Positions 44,682-54,718 of a stretch of DNA of 64,000 nt are shown here, in pieces. The position numbers were made by a program, and so were the translations under genes. Origin of the DNA: Madurella fahalii (taxonomy: Eukaryota > Ascomycota > Sordariomycetes > Sordariales); contig CM056879.1 in the NCBI GenBank assembly GCA_029876055.1, forward strand, positions 62,001-126,000, given 5' to 3'. Numbering within the stretch: position 1 is the first letter of the stretch; each line of letters opens with the position of its first letter. Under the pieces are notes generated by a model. That model was given only the letters and a program-made list of their open reading frames with translations. It was not told the origin of the DNA and searched no databases.

Positions 44682-47150
44682 TTATACTATTTCAATTTCC
44701 TCCATCACAGCACCCCCCGCTTCAACGGCCTCGCCATGCATAATTCCGTGGATATAACTCTCACCCACCAACCGCAGCTTTCTGATCTCGCCACACTCCA
44801 CGTCGACGTTATCGTCATCCAATCCAATTCCTCCGCCTTCGTCCTTTCGGAAGACGAAGGGTCCTGCCGCACCAGGCAAGATACAGACCACATCGCCCAC
44901 GGCGGTTGAAGCAGGCCCTAGACCGAGATAGCCCTTCTCCGTGACAAACAATTTCCTCTTGCCATATCGCTTTCGAAATGAGTTGAAAAATGAAGCATCA
45001 TTGGGTTGGACCAGCGACTTTTCCTTGCCTGTTACAACGCGCATCACGTAACTGGGGTTCCCATAGAACGTTTCCAGCTCCTCCCAATTGGGCGTGTCAG
45101 CATTCTGACCTTGCTCAGTCACGGCTAAAGCTTGGAGTTTAACCAGAGTGTAGGCAAGCCACCCATACTCCGGCCGCCAAAGCAGTCTTGGCCGAGAATT
45201 GGTCTGCTCATGTATCTCGGCTGGACTGAGCCTATCCCAGCCCACGCGCACCCACATCTCCTTGGCCTTTTTCATGGCCTGCACAAAGCACATCGCACAA
45301 TCTGGGGCCGGATCGGGCTCCTGGGACGCCTCCTCCTCGATCTCGGCGCGCACGACAACCATGGCGCTGACGAGCTCCTTAAACAATTCTGCGAACCGCG
45401 CGGGGGCAGGGTTGATGGTAGAACTGGCGTCCTGATCGGCACAGAGGGTCCGCCAGAGGACTTCGGTGCGGCGCTGCCCCGTGCCAGGGTAAGGCGTCTT
45501 GAGGAGCAAAGTCAGCTCGAACCAGGATGGGTCAAGAATGATAGCACTGTTGATGTGTGACGTGCGATCGTTGCCCGTTTCAACAATGGTGTCGACAACA
45601 GATGCGCAGAGGCGGAGGCGGGACCATGACCCGGCTGGTGAGAGCAGCGTTTGTGTCGTCGTGTTGTCGATGTGCTTTCCAGTGGCAGAATAGAAGCCGG
45701 CATTACACATCATGTTGAAGTAAGGCAGACTGAAGTCCGGTACCCAGGATGGGTAGGCGCCGATCCGGCGCATTGATGCGTCTTGCACGCACGAAAGAAT
45801 CTTGAGCGATTGGCTGGTCTTGATGATGCGCCTGGTGGCGACAGCGTACACCTTCTCAATGGAGCTTTGGTACTCGACAGGCCAGGTAGCTCTCATCTCC
45901 GGGTCCATCAAGCCAAAGACACCGTAGATTTTATCCCGCGGGTTTGTCGCGACGAAGACCCACGTGTCATAGATGAGGTCCTCAAGGGTGAAGCGCCAGG
46001 CTCCGGAGGCTTCTTTGTTGTGATGATGCTCCCGCCAGTTTGCGAGCTTTAAGGCGTTGTGTTCAAGCGGCACAGCTGGTTGACCGGCCTCTATAAACAT
46101 GATACTGGGGCTCCAACCCAGTTTGTCGCAGCGGGCTTCGATATTGCGGACCGCGGAGACAAGCTCAGCCCATACGATTTGCTGCTTGCCGCAGAGAAGA
46201 ACGAGATGACGTGAGAGGATAGTTTCCTGGATGATCCATAAGCGCGAAAACCACTGTCGCTTGAGTAGGGCTGCCAGGCTGCACCAATCCGTCCAACTCG
46301 TATAGGCAAGGTTGTATCTTTCATAGATCTCCGAGTCCTGGCGACGGAAAGGTTTCACTTCGCTTTTCACGAATGAGTCCCTCGGGTATGCAGCAATCCT
46401 CGAGATGACTTTGGCTGCATCGGTTGACCACTGGTCCTCACAACCCAACCAAACGATGGTATTGGCGGCTTTTCTGTAGATCTCATCCATGAGCTTAACC
46501 TGCACGGCTCGCTCTTCAAAGTCGTTCTGGTTGATGCAAATGGCATCGATCCAGATGCAAAGATCGGACTGCGAGCCGGACGGTGACTCTGAGGACGATT
46601 CTTGGCCACGCTCTGGTTCTTGGCGGCTGATATGGGCACCTTCGAGCTCGTAGAGAGCATCTAGCAGATTCTTTTGCACATGGATAACCTTGCCATCACA
46701 GAGAATCGGGATTCTCCGAGACCAACCATACTGCTCGGTCACCGCATTGAAGTATTCGGTGAAATCGACGCCGTGCGCATAGGGGTTGCCCCAGGTGTAT
46801 GACAAGGCATAATAGAAAGGATTGTCCTCCAGGTCGACAGCCTCCAGTGACACATGCGGTTTCTCATCCTTGTCCTTGCCTATGATCTTTAAGAGTCGGA
46901 TGGAGGTCGGACTCGGTAGTAGTGACTGGTATCGATAGGGACCCCTGCTTTCCGGCTCCGTCTCATCGATATTGTGCAGTCCCATAGCCCTTGGTAACGT
47001 AATGTTTTGGACTGTCACGATGTACTCGCACTTTGTGATTTGAGTCACTGAGGGCAAAACGACTTCTCGCGTATTGGCCGCATCCGTTGAGCGCCCGGGG
47101 GCGGAGGGGCTGGGGCCGACGCTCCCTCGTGCGCACAACCCCACCCTCAT
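44682..47150 (-). CDS. HET-domain (heterokaryon incompatibility) protein
   Basis: HET-domain proteins trigger a cell-death reaction when genetically different hyphae fuse, and many act like NLR-type immune effectors. The single-exon frame gives 822 residues. The three HET signature blocks are present: YALSYTWG (about 114-121), CIWIDAICINQND (about 198-210) with ER..QV.LM.EIYRKA following, and RQWFSRLWIIQE (about 300). The remaining 500 residues have no recognised repeat or NACHT domain. The C-terminal part has a conserved-looking GYLGLGPASTAVGDVVCILPGA segment, common at the end of this protein class. Met56 (start at 46985) is a good alternative start because family members usually begin shortly before the RLLKI strand. 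Its 5' side faces a Helitron insertion about 170 bp away. Confidence 0.92.
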   Translation of the reverse strand: MRVGLCARGSVGPSPSAPGRSTDAANTREVVLPSVTQITKCEYIVTVQNITLPRAMGLHNIDETEPESRGPYRYQSLLPSPTSIRLLKIIGKDKDEKPHVSLEAVDLEDNPFYYALSYTWGNPYAHGVDFTEYFNAVTEQYGWSRRIPILCDGKVIHVQKNLLDALYELEGAHISRQEPERGQESSSESPSGSQSDLCIWIDAICINQNDFEERAVQVKLMDEIYRKAANTIVWLGCEDQWSTDAAKVISRIAAYPRDSFVKSEVKPFRRQDSEIYERYNLAYTSWTDWCSLAALLKRQWFSRLWIIQETILSRHLVLLCGKQQIVWAELVSAVRNIEARCDKLGWSPSIMFIEAGQPAVPLEHNALKLANWREHHHNKEASGAWRFTLEDLIYDTWVFVATNPRDKIYGVFGLMDPEMRATWPVEYQSSIEKVYAVATRRIIKTSQSLKILSCVQDASMRRIGAYPSWVPDFSLPYFNMMCNAGFYSATGKHIDNTTTQTLLSPAGSWSRLRLCASVVDTIVETGNDRTSHINSAIILDPSWFELTLLLKTPYPGTGQRRTEVLWRTLCADQDASSTINPAPARFAELFKELVSAMVVVRAEIEEEASQEPDPAPDCAMCFVQAMKKAKEMWVRVGWDRLSPAEIHEQTNSRPRLLWRPEYGWLAYTLVKLQALAVTEQGQNADTPNWEELETFYGNPSYVMRVVTGKEKSLVQPNDASFFNSFRKRYGKRKLFVTEKGYLGLGPASTAVGDVVCILPGAAGPFVFRKDEGGGIGLDDDNVDVECGEIRKLRLVGESYIHGIMHGEAVEAGGAVMEEIEIV

Positions 47151-47619
47151 TCCCGTCCCGCCTGCATCAATTATTCCCAGCGGACGAACTCCATCACGTG
47201 TGTAAAGCCATCCTCTGCCACATATCCGTGGCCACCAAACTCCTGCGATTTACAGAGCCAGAGCCTCACAAACGGGCTCCGGCTCATCCTGCAAAGTTGG
47301 TGGGGTCTCAAGTGTATCTCTATATAAGAGACTACAGGACTGAAAAAAAAACAACGGTTCGTAGGATGGTTGATTTGGCTGTAAAACAGGGTTTTCCTTA
47401 ACAAATTGTTAGTGTTTTTGTGTTTTTACGGGCTGGAAACCCCTAACAGCTTAACAGGATTTGGTCAATTGCTGTTATAAATTTTCATTGGCCCAAAAAG
47501 TCTTGGCTGCCGATCCCACTTACGGGCCCCATATTCAATTTTTGCGGGCCACTCAATTTTTACGGGCCATTCCTCTCCTCCCAACTCTCTTAATTCTACA
47601 GTTCAGAAAAGCTCTCCAA

Positions 47620-50600
47620 ATGCCTCCACGTCGTCGTCAACGTGCCTCCCAAGATCATTTTTGCAGTGGCTGTCGCGTATACCGCCCTCTTACGGATTTT
47701 CGAACTCGGTCGAATGGTGCACCGTATGCAACGTGTATACGTTGTTCCGGGGCCCGTATACGCGCTGCATCACGCCGTCGAGCTGTAGCAAACCTTGCAG
47801 TACCTGCAGGAGCGGCTGTAACGGTACCTGCATGACACCTTGCTATAGGTGAACCTCTTGGTTGGCTTCCTCTAACGGGTGTTGAATCTGTTACGCCTCA
47901 TGATCTCGGTTCTCAAACTGTTGAATGTACTGAGTGCGGTGCTTTATATTGGTTAGATGAGCGTCTTGCGGTATGTGTTACCCCTATATTCTTCTCTGTC
48001 AAATATACTAATAGGCCTGTAGAACTCAATACCTGTAAACCCAAAGTTTGGGTCCTGTTGCTTGCAAGGCGATATTACCTTTCCTGCTTAGCAGCCGTTA
48101 CCTCCTTTTCTCCTCTACCTATTAACCGATAACGGGTCTCGTGTATCTATCTTTCGAGACAATTTACGGCGGTACAATAATGCCTTTGCTTTCACTTCCA
48201 TCTCTGCAAGTCAGACTATATACGGGATTACAGGTAGCGGCCTAATGGACTACCAAATCTATAGTACCCTATATCATCTACAGGGCCCGCTAGAACCTAT
48301 CCCAGGTCAACCTCCGTAGTTTACGCAATTCTATTTCTTTGACCCGCAAACAGCTAATACATATCGTTTAGGCCGTAGTACAGACCTTGACCCTACTTTT
48401 CTCTCTGATTTCACCGAGTTCTTATACACCAACAACCCCTTCGTTTCACGATATCTTATAGCCCTCGAGCATTTTACAGCCATTCCTAGCCCTATACAGG
48501 TATTGTTAAACCTATAGATAAGCCTCATTATTCAAAAGAGAGTAGATCTACATCGAGAAAACCTCCTTATTGTAGACGACATAGCTGTTCTCATCCCAGA
48601 TGAATATACTAGAAGTGGTTTTCGAGATATTATCTTGGCCTAATACGGATCTAACGGGGCTATAAGAGGGTAGTGCTATATCCATCCTCATTCAGCTATA
48701 TACCTCCCTTTAGCATACCCGTTAATGTTCCTACGAGGTGACTTTGGTTATCGATAGGGGTTGCCTTTACGGGATTACCGAGAATACGGGCGTACGAAGA
48801 AAACCCTTGACTGGGGAGCGTAGTACAGATATATTTTGTATACCCGTTAGAGTTAAAGTTAGACCCCTTTTCTTTTCCGGCGGCTGTTCTAGTAGTTTTT
48901 AGTAGACTTATAGGCTATAAGCGACTAAGTAAAGTTGTTATGGCTTAGCTATTACTAGCATAAGCTTCGAGCTGATTTATACCGGGGCGTATAAAACTGG
49001 CTTCGAGACGGTGATAGCGATGCTATACAGCTTGGCCAGCATATTATTTTACCTGCTACTTATATTAGCGGAGCCCGCTTTATTGTATAATGCTACCAGG
49101 ATTCGATAGCAATTGTCTGTAAACTTAGGTATCCTACTTTCTTTATTACAGTTACTGTAAACCCTTACTAGCCTGAGATCTAGTAGGAACTTCTTGTAGG
49201 CTAGAGTGCTTCTAATCGCCCTAATATTATTGGCTGTATCTTCGAGTTGAAGTGCCAGTCTATTTTATACAAGCTAAAAGGCGGGCTGCTAGGAACTTTT
49301 ACGAGTACAGTCTGGACCGTAGAGTACCAGAAACGCGGTCTACCTCACCGCCATATCCTTCTTTTCCTTACTCTAGAAGACTCTTACCGTTATCTTGACC
49401 CCGCAAATATCAACTGCGTTATTAGGGCTGAGATTCCTATAGAGGCTGAGGATCCTAATAGTATCCTACAGGCGATTGTTATAAATAATATAGTTTATAG
49501 CCCCTGTAGAATTGACAATCCTAACTCGCCCTATATAGTTCGGGACCCGCGAACTGGGATTCGAAGCTATTTAAAGCGGTTCCCAAAGGCATTTGCAGAA
49601 GAGACTACGGTATTAGAAGATAGATATCCTTGCTATAGGCGCCGGAATAATGGCTAGGTTACAACTCGAAGGATTAATAGCCAGGAGGTCCAGCTTAATA
49701 ACCGTTAAGTAGTTCCTTATAGCCTATACCTCTCCTGTAAATACACTACTTATATCAATATTAAGATCTGTGCCTCTATAAAGGCTATTAAGTATATATA
49801 CAAGTACGTATATAAAGGCACTGACCAAGCTACTATCAATATCTCTCCTACTGAGCAGCTCGACGAGGTCTATATGCACTTATAGTGCTGCTACATTAGT
49901 CCTATAGAGGCTATAGTCCAGTTATTTGAGTTCTATATCTACGAAGAGTACCCTCCTGTTATTTGTCTTCCTGTCCACCTTGAGGGTAAACAAGCTATTT
50001 TCTTTCAAGCAAACGCTACTGCTAAGGAGGTTACAGTAGCTACAGAGAGTCGTTAGACTGAGTTAATAGGGTTTTTTACATATAATGCTATATATAGCAG
50101 TTCCCGTAACTTGTTATATATCGATTTCCCTACTCAGCATATCTGGGATAAGCAGAATCGAGTTTAGAAACCCCGTTAACGAGGTACCTACATTGCCTGT
50201 ATGCAGTATATCCCCTCTACTTCAGGGGAGCGATATTTTCTACGGGTTCTACTTTACAATATCCCTAACCTACAGTCTTTTAAACATTTACAGACTATCA
50301 ATAGCTATATTTATCCTACTTTTCAGGCTATTTACTTAGCTACTAGGTTACTTGACTCTAACTAGCGGTAGGTAGACTGCTTCGAGGAGGCTCGTATTTA
50401 ACAGAGTAGCCAAGCTTTACAGCACCTATTTATTATCTACTTACTTACTGGAGATATAGTAGACCTGTTAAGTCTATAGTTACAGTTTCAAGACTCACTC
50501 TGTGATGACCTTCTTTAACATATTACTCGGTTTGCAGATGTCCCGTAAGGTTTATAGGACCCTTATATTGATTACAGGTTGTTTTTACTTTACGAGTTAT

Positions 50601-52143
50601 TTACGGAGTTTGGGAAGACTTTATAGGACTTTGGCTTCCCCTATTTTCAGTACGAGTGGCAGTCTGCTGATAGGAACTACCTTTTGGCCTTCGAGCTTTC
50701 TTATAGTCTTGAACAGCAATACTCTGTATTTACAGATATCCGCTCGAAGCTGAACCTTGGCCAATCTACTCTATTTAAGGAGATTACCTCTTATATTAAC
50801 CGGGACCCGCAAACTACCTACTACTTTATATAAGGCTCCGGCGGGACTGGGAAGACTTTTCTTTACCGTTGCTTCTCTTCGTTTTATAGGTCTTAAAAGC
50901 AAGTTGTGCTCTATGTTGCTTCTTCTGGAATTACGGCCCTACTTTTCGACGGCGGCTGAACTTTATACTCTCGGTTCAAGATACCTGTCGAGGATATTAC
51001 GGAGTTATTATCTTATAGTATCCGTCAAAATATGCAATTAGTAGTTCTATTACAGAGAGCTAAGCTTATTATCTAGGACGAGGTTCTAATATAGTATCGG
51101 TTTTGCTTTGAGGTAGTAGACTATACTTTATAGGATATTTGCAGCTGTAATAGTCTATTTAGCGGTATCCCTATAATCCTTGGAGGTGATTTTGCTTAAA
51201 TCCTTCCTATTATCTGTAAAGGAAGCCGTGCTCAGATTATACAGGCTTGCCTTCAGAAGTCTCGGATCTGGCTGCAATTATAGGTCCGGAAGCTTATAGA
51301 GAATATGCGAGTTTAAGGAGCAGACCTAGAAAACAGGGCTTTTATACAGTGGCTTCAAGAACTCTCTTATAACCCTGAATTCTACGAGTATATAGATCTG
51401 TTGCCAGCCTTCATTTGCTGTTTCTTCTAAGAGGAGTTAATTTAATAGATCTATCCCTAGGGGCTACTAGCTCTTGTAGCTACTAAGTATACTCTTTTTA
51501 CGGACTGGGCTATTCTATATCCTCGGTTAGTTATAGTTGTAGGTATCAACTCTGCAGTCCTGTCTACTTTTCCGGGGGAGAGTAGGCGGTATTTCTCTTT
51601 AAATACGGTTGACAATCTGCTAGAGGGTGGTACTAACACCCCCATTTTATTTCCTAAGTTTCTCTTTTCTCTAGATTTTACTTCTATTCCCCCTCCTATA
51701 TTAGAGTTGAAGGTTAGTGTCCCTGTTATTTTACTTCGAAATCTTCACCTTCAAGAGGGGTTGTATAACGGAATCCATTTAGTTATTATACAGTTAGGCC
51801 GGTCTGTTCTTGAAGGCCGAATTCTCTTAGGAGAGTTTGCAGGTTAGTTACGGATAATACCCCGTATCAAACTTTCTTCAAATTATTATAACTTTCCTTA
51901 TATTATTTTACAGGTTCAGTTTCCTATCCAGCTCTATTTTGCAATATCTATTAATAAAGTATAGGGTCAGTCTTTTTCTATATTGGGGTTGATCTTCGAG
52001 AGCCTGTATTTTCTTACAGATAGCTTTATATAGCAATGTCTCGAGTTATAGCTATTCGTAATATCTCTCTTTGTTTTCAGGGTCTATAAGAGGAGCAGTA
52101 TAAATTAAGAAATATTGTATATCCAGAAGTTCTAATAGAGTAA
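47620..52143 (+). pseudogene. Helitron Rep/helicase (RepHel) gene, broken by many stop codons
   Basis: Starts MPPRRRQR with a Cys-rich zinc motif (CSGC...CIRC), then CTECGALYWLDERLA. A 52-nt GTATGT...GTAG intron (47971-48022) restores the frame into NPKFGSCC. The frame is then continuous to about 51985 apart from stops. In order: the Helitron-like N-terminal domain, the HuH Rep motif at LPHRHILLFL (49340-49369), then a Pif1 helicase with Walker A GSGGTGKTFLYR (50834-50869), LGGDF, and INKV-stop-GQSFS. A probable one-base loss in a GGGG at 51985-51988 precedes VDLREPVFS and IAMSRV. Stops sit where Gln or Trp is expected; for example 49169, 49181, 49184 and 49202 are TAG in what should read NP-x-W-PEI-QQ-ELLVG-Q. 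Intact it would be about 1490 residues. Confidence 0.88.
47971..48022 (+). other. Retained spliceosomal intron of the Helitron RepHel gene
   Basis: A 52-nt stretch with donor GTATGT, a TACTAAT branch-like box and acceptor GTAG. Splicing joins DERLA to the NSIPVNPKFGSCC segment in frame; without it the frame changes. This suggests the element was built for expression in a fungal host. Confidence 0.65.
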
Positions 52144-52314
52144 CTCTTATATTCTTACAGCCTTATATTTTACTAGAGATAGATCTTATAGGATAAGATA
52201 TATTATTTATAGTTCTCTAAATTAGAATTTTAATTATAAAAGGAAAAGAAATCTAAGGGTATCTGAAATAATATAGTAAATAAAACTATTTTATAGGCCT
52301 TATTAGAAACAGTC

Positions 52315-53640
52315 TTATAGCTTCTTATTCAGAAGCTCCTATATCATTGTTTCAATCTCATCCTCTACCTCCCGAAGACGATTGTATAAATATTTAGCAA
52401 CAGCATGCGACTCTGCAATACGGCTCTGCAATCCACCTTAACGAACTTCTATAGCTCCTGTAGTAGCAGAAAAGGTAGTAGTAGTAGAGGTCTTCTACAA
52501 TAATTATCTATTAGCAGGTACTGTTTATAGCTTGAAGTAGAAAATAGAGAACTAATAGGAGGACATTTATAAAATATCATAATACAAACCTTTGTTTTTT
52601 TTATAGGAGAGCCATCTAATAAATCCCTAGAGTCATTAGCCAGTTTACACTTCTGAACCTACTTACTACTGCTTGCAGGACCCGTAGCCTTGCCCTTACC
52701 AGTGTTCTTAGGAGTTTGCAGGCCGAGTAAGGTCTCCTTTCCTTTACTCTTTAGATTGAGCGCGGGGTCCGTAGTTTTGTCCTTTTTTTTACTGGACTTA
52801 GCGGCAGCGTCCTCCTCAGTCTAACGGAAACTACAATACTTCCCCTCAGAATTATAGTGACAGTTTGTATAGGCCCCGTTACCGTATTAATTGGAGACGA
52901 TGCAATTAAAGAACGGGCCCGTATTCGACTGACAGTTCGTATATTCCAAGGTAGCAGGATCTTTACCCATAACTTGTATAAAGGCGGCCTCCCGGTTTAT
53001 CGGCCTATCCCAATTTAGGACCTATAGGTTACTATTGTAATCGTTGTTTATCGTAATATTACGGACAGTCTATATATATATTAGAGTCTTATACGCCTGT
53101 AAGTAGGAGAGTTATTACTTACAGGCAACTGCATTATAGCCGTAATATGCTTCGTATTCTTAGGGAACACTAACACTTTCTGCTTGACCTCTTATACAGT
53201 ATACCCATTAAACGGGGGGTTGCCACTGGGGGATGCCATCCTAGACGGAGGCTAAATGGGCTCTCGACTTTGACAGGTGCTATAGGACCTTAAGAGTTCC
53301 TCCTCGATGTCCCCATTAAATTATTCCTCTTCAGACGTAAGATCTCCGTAGGGACTATTGGTATTACGGAGGATGTTCGTAACGGTCGTACAAGTGACCG
53401 ATGTCTGGGTATTGACCTCCGGGGGAGAAAGCTCTTCAGTGTCACGGGCCTGCTCCGGGTTCTCGCAGGTCCTGCTGCTCTTCGTAATAACAGTAGGTTC
53501 GTCGACTTCAATCGAGGGCAGCGGTCCCTCCCAGTCGAGGACCTCTTCGTCTGAGAGGTACGGCATAAATCTCGAGGGAACAGGAGCTGCGCAACTATCA
53601 GTAGCGCCCGGAAAAAAATACTGCACACATAGCTCGACTT
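52315..53640 (-). pseudogene. Antisense Helitron cargo gene with a DUF3716-like cysteine motif, RIP-damaged
   Basis: Read on the minus strand. An acidic N-terminal part (53626-53321, with PYLSDEEVLDWEGPLPSIEV) runs into a TAA where Gln is plausible, then MASPSGNPPFNGYTV, a stop, EVKQKVLVFP. After more stops comes RPINREAAF and the Cys-rich block TNCQSNTGPFFNC (about 52905-52945) followed by GAYTNCHYNSEGKYCSFR (about 52815-52870). This C-x-GPF-x2-C ... A-x-C-x-(W/Y)-x-CSFR layout resembles the DUF3716 family of ascomycete repeats. A Lys/Thr-rich linker and, after a possible ~86-nt intron (GTTTGT...TAG), a coiled-coil end (EVEDEIETMI) follow. The in-frame stops are TAG/TAA. The start codon and the N-terminal splicing are unresolved. 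The function is unknown. Confidence 0.6.
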
Positions 53641-53784
53641 ACAGAATTGATTGACAGTGCCCGCAGGGCCGTAAAACGGGGGCGCGCGGTAGCTTTGGCG
53701 GGCTTGGCAGTCGGTAAGTTAGTGGTTGTGGAAAGGAAGTGGGGTTGGGGCGGCAGGATCGGCTAAAAACAGCAACACCACAAC

Positions 53785-53814
53785 CAGCCCGCGAAGCGGG
53801 CTGACAACCACTAG
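53785..53814 (+). repeat. Helitron 3' terminal hairpin and CTAG end
   Basis: CAGCCCGC-GAA-GCGGGCTG forms a perfect 8-bp stem with a 3-nt loop at 53785-53803. It is followed by ACAACCA and CTAG, then host T at 53815. Helitrons end in CTRR with a hairpin about 10 nt upstream, which is the rolling-circle termination signal. Confidence 0.85.
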
Positions 53815-54114
53815 TGTACTGTACATACTATACTGCAATTACCGTACGTCTGTAGGTTGCCTAGCCCAAGGTAATCCGGCAAGTAAGGCGTAAGGGACAT
53901 GAAACTATGCACCAGTAAGTTACGCAATATTTGGCCCGAAAGCAGGATCTCTGGGCTGGATTACAGCTGGTTGACGTCATGCCGCCCCATGGCATCGCGC
54001 CCTTTCTACCGCCGACGCCATCAATACCAGAGCAAAACACTGAACCCAAAAAAAGACCCCGAAACTATTACAGCGTTATTATTCAAACGACGGAACCTCG
54101 GGAACCAAATAAGA

Positions 54115-54718
54115 ATGAAGAAAATCTCCGAGGCAGTTAAGCAGGACCACACCCTCATCAAACGCGTGTACCGGCGGCTGTCAGACGCCAATCCGGAGGA
54201 TCGCAACCCCGATGAGTTCATCTGGGTCTTGGACCGTTATTTGATGGTCGAGGATCTTGTTGTGATGCCCGCTCTCGGCAGTCACATCGCACACGGCGGG
54301 GAAAGACATCACAAGCTGAGTGCCGATTATGACAGCGTAAGTGCTGTTGTTCCCCCCACCCTCCTTTCCCCAACGTATCCCAAAGACTCCCATGTTGATT
54401 AGGTCGCAGATCCATGAGAAACTACTTCACATGAAAAAATACAACCCTGCCGAGCCCAGCTTCGAGTCCTCGTTAAAAGCCATTTGGGTCGACCTGGAAC
54501 CACACATTCGGGAAGAGACGACTGGCGATCTAACTCGACTAGAGGAAAGTCTCTCACAGTCAGACTCTGAGGCGCTGGCTAAGAAGTACGAGGACATCAA
54601 GGAGCTTTTGCAGAAGCCTTACGGAGAGAATGGCACACCAGACGCGCGGACCTTGTCGGCTATCTTAGGGATGCCTCGGCAAGAACTGTTAGTGAAGCTC
54701 GGGATTCGGGAGGAATGA
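54115..54718 (+). CDS. Hemerythrin HHE cation-binding domain protein
   Basis: The model is 54115-54336 and 54410-54718 (176 aa), with a 73-nt intron (GTAAGT...CAG) restoring ADYDS-IHEKLLHM. The start is the Met of MKKISEAVKQDH. An upstream in-frame Met at 53989 would add 42 basic residues and is possible. HHE proteins are four-helix bundles that bind a di-iron centre and are linked to oxygen, iron or stress handling. Visible features: QDHTLIKRVY with the first helix His, the second-helix block YLMVEDLVVMPAL, GERHHKLSADYDSIHEKL with paired His, and LEPHIREE near the end. The second-helix His that family members carry in a RHSxGEELVV-type motif is Tyr here (DRYLMVEDLVV), so metal binding may differ. 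A Helitron ends about 300 bp upstream. Confidence 0.82.

Larger units (their letters stand above)
47317..53814 (+). mobile_element. Helitron (rolling-circle transposon), RIP-inactivated
   Basis: The element carries a Rep/Pif1-helicase gene on the + strand and a second gene on the - strand. The 3' end is clear: a GC hairpin (53785-53803) followed seven bases later by CTAG (53811-53814) and a T in the flank, exactly the Helitron CTRR-T rule. The 5' end is inferred at TCTCTATATAAGAG (47317), preceded by A. Removing 47317-53814 rejoins A to T, the expected host dinucleotide. Length is 6498 bp. Both genes have Gln and Trp codons turned to TAG/TAA, so C-to-T changes occurred on both strands, as RIP does at CpA. 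The element separates the HET gene from the hemerythrin-like gene. The 5' boundary is the weak point. Confidence 0.8.
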
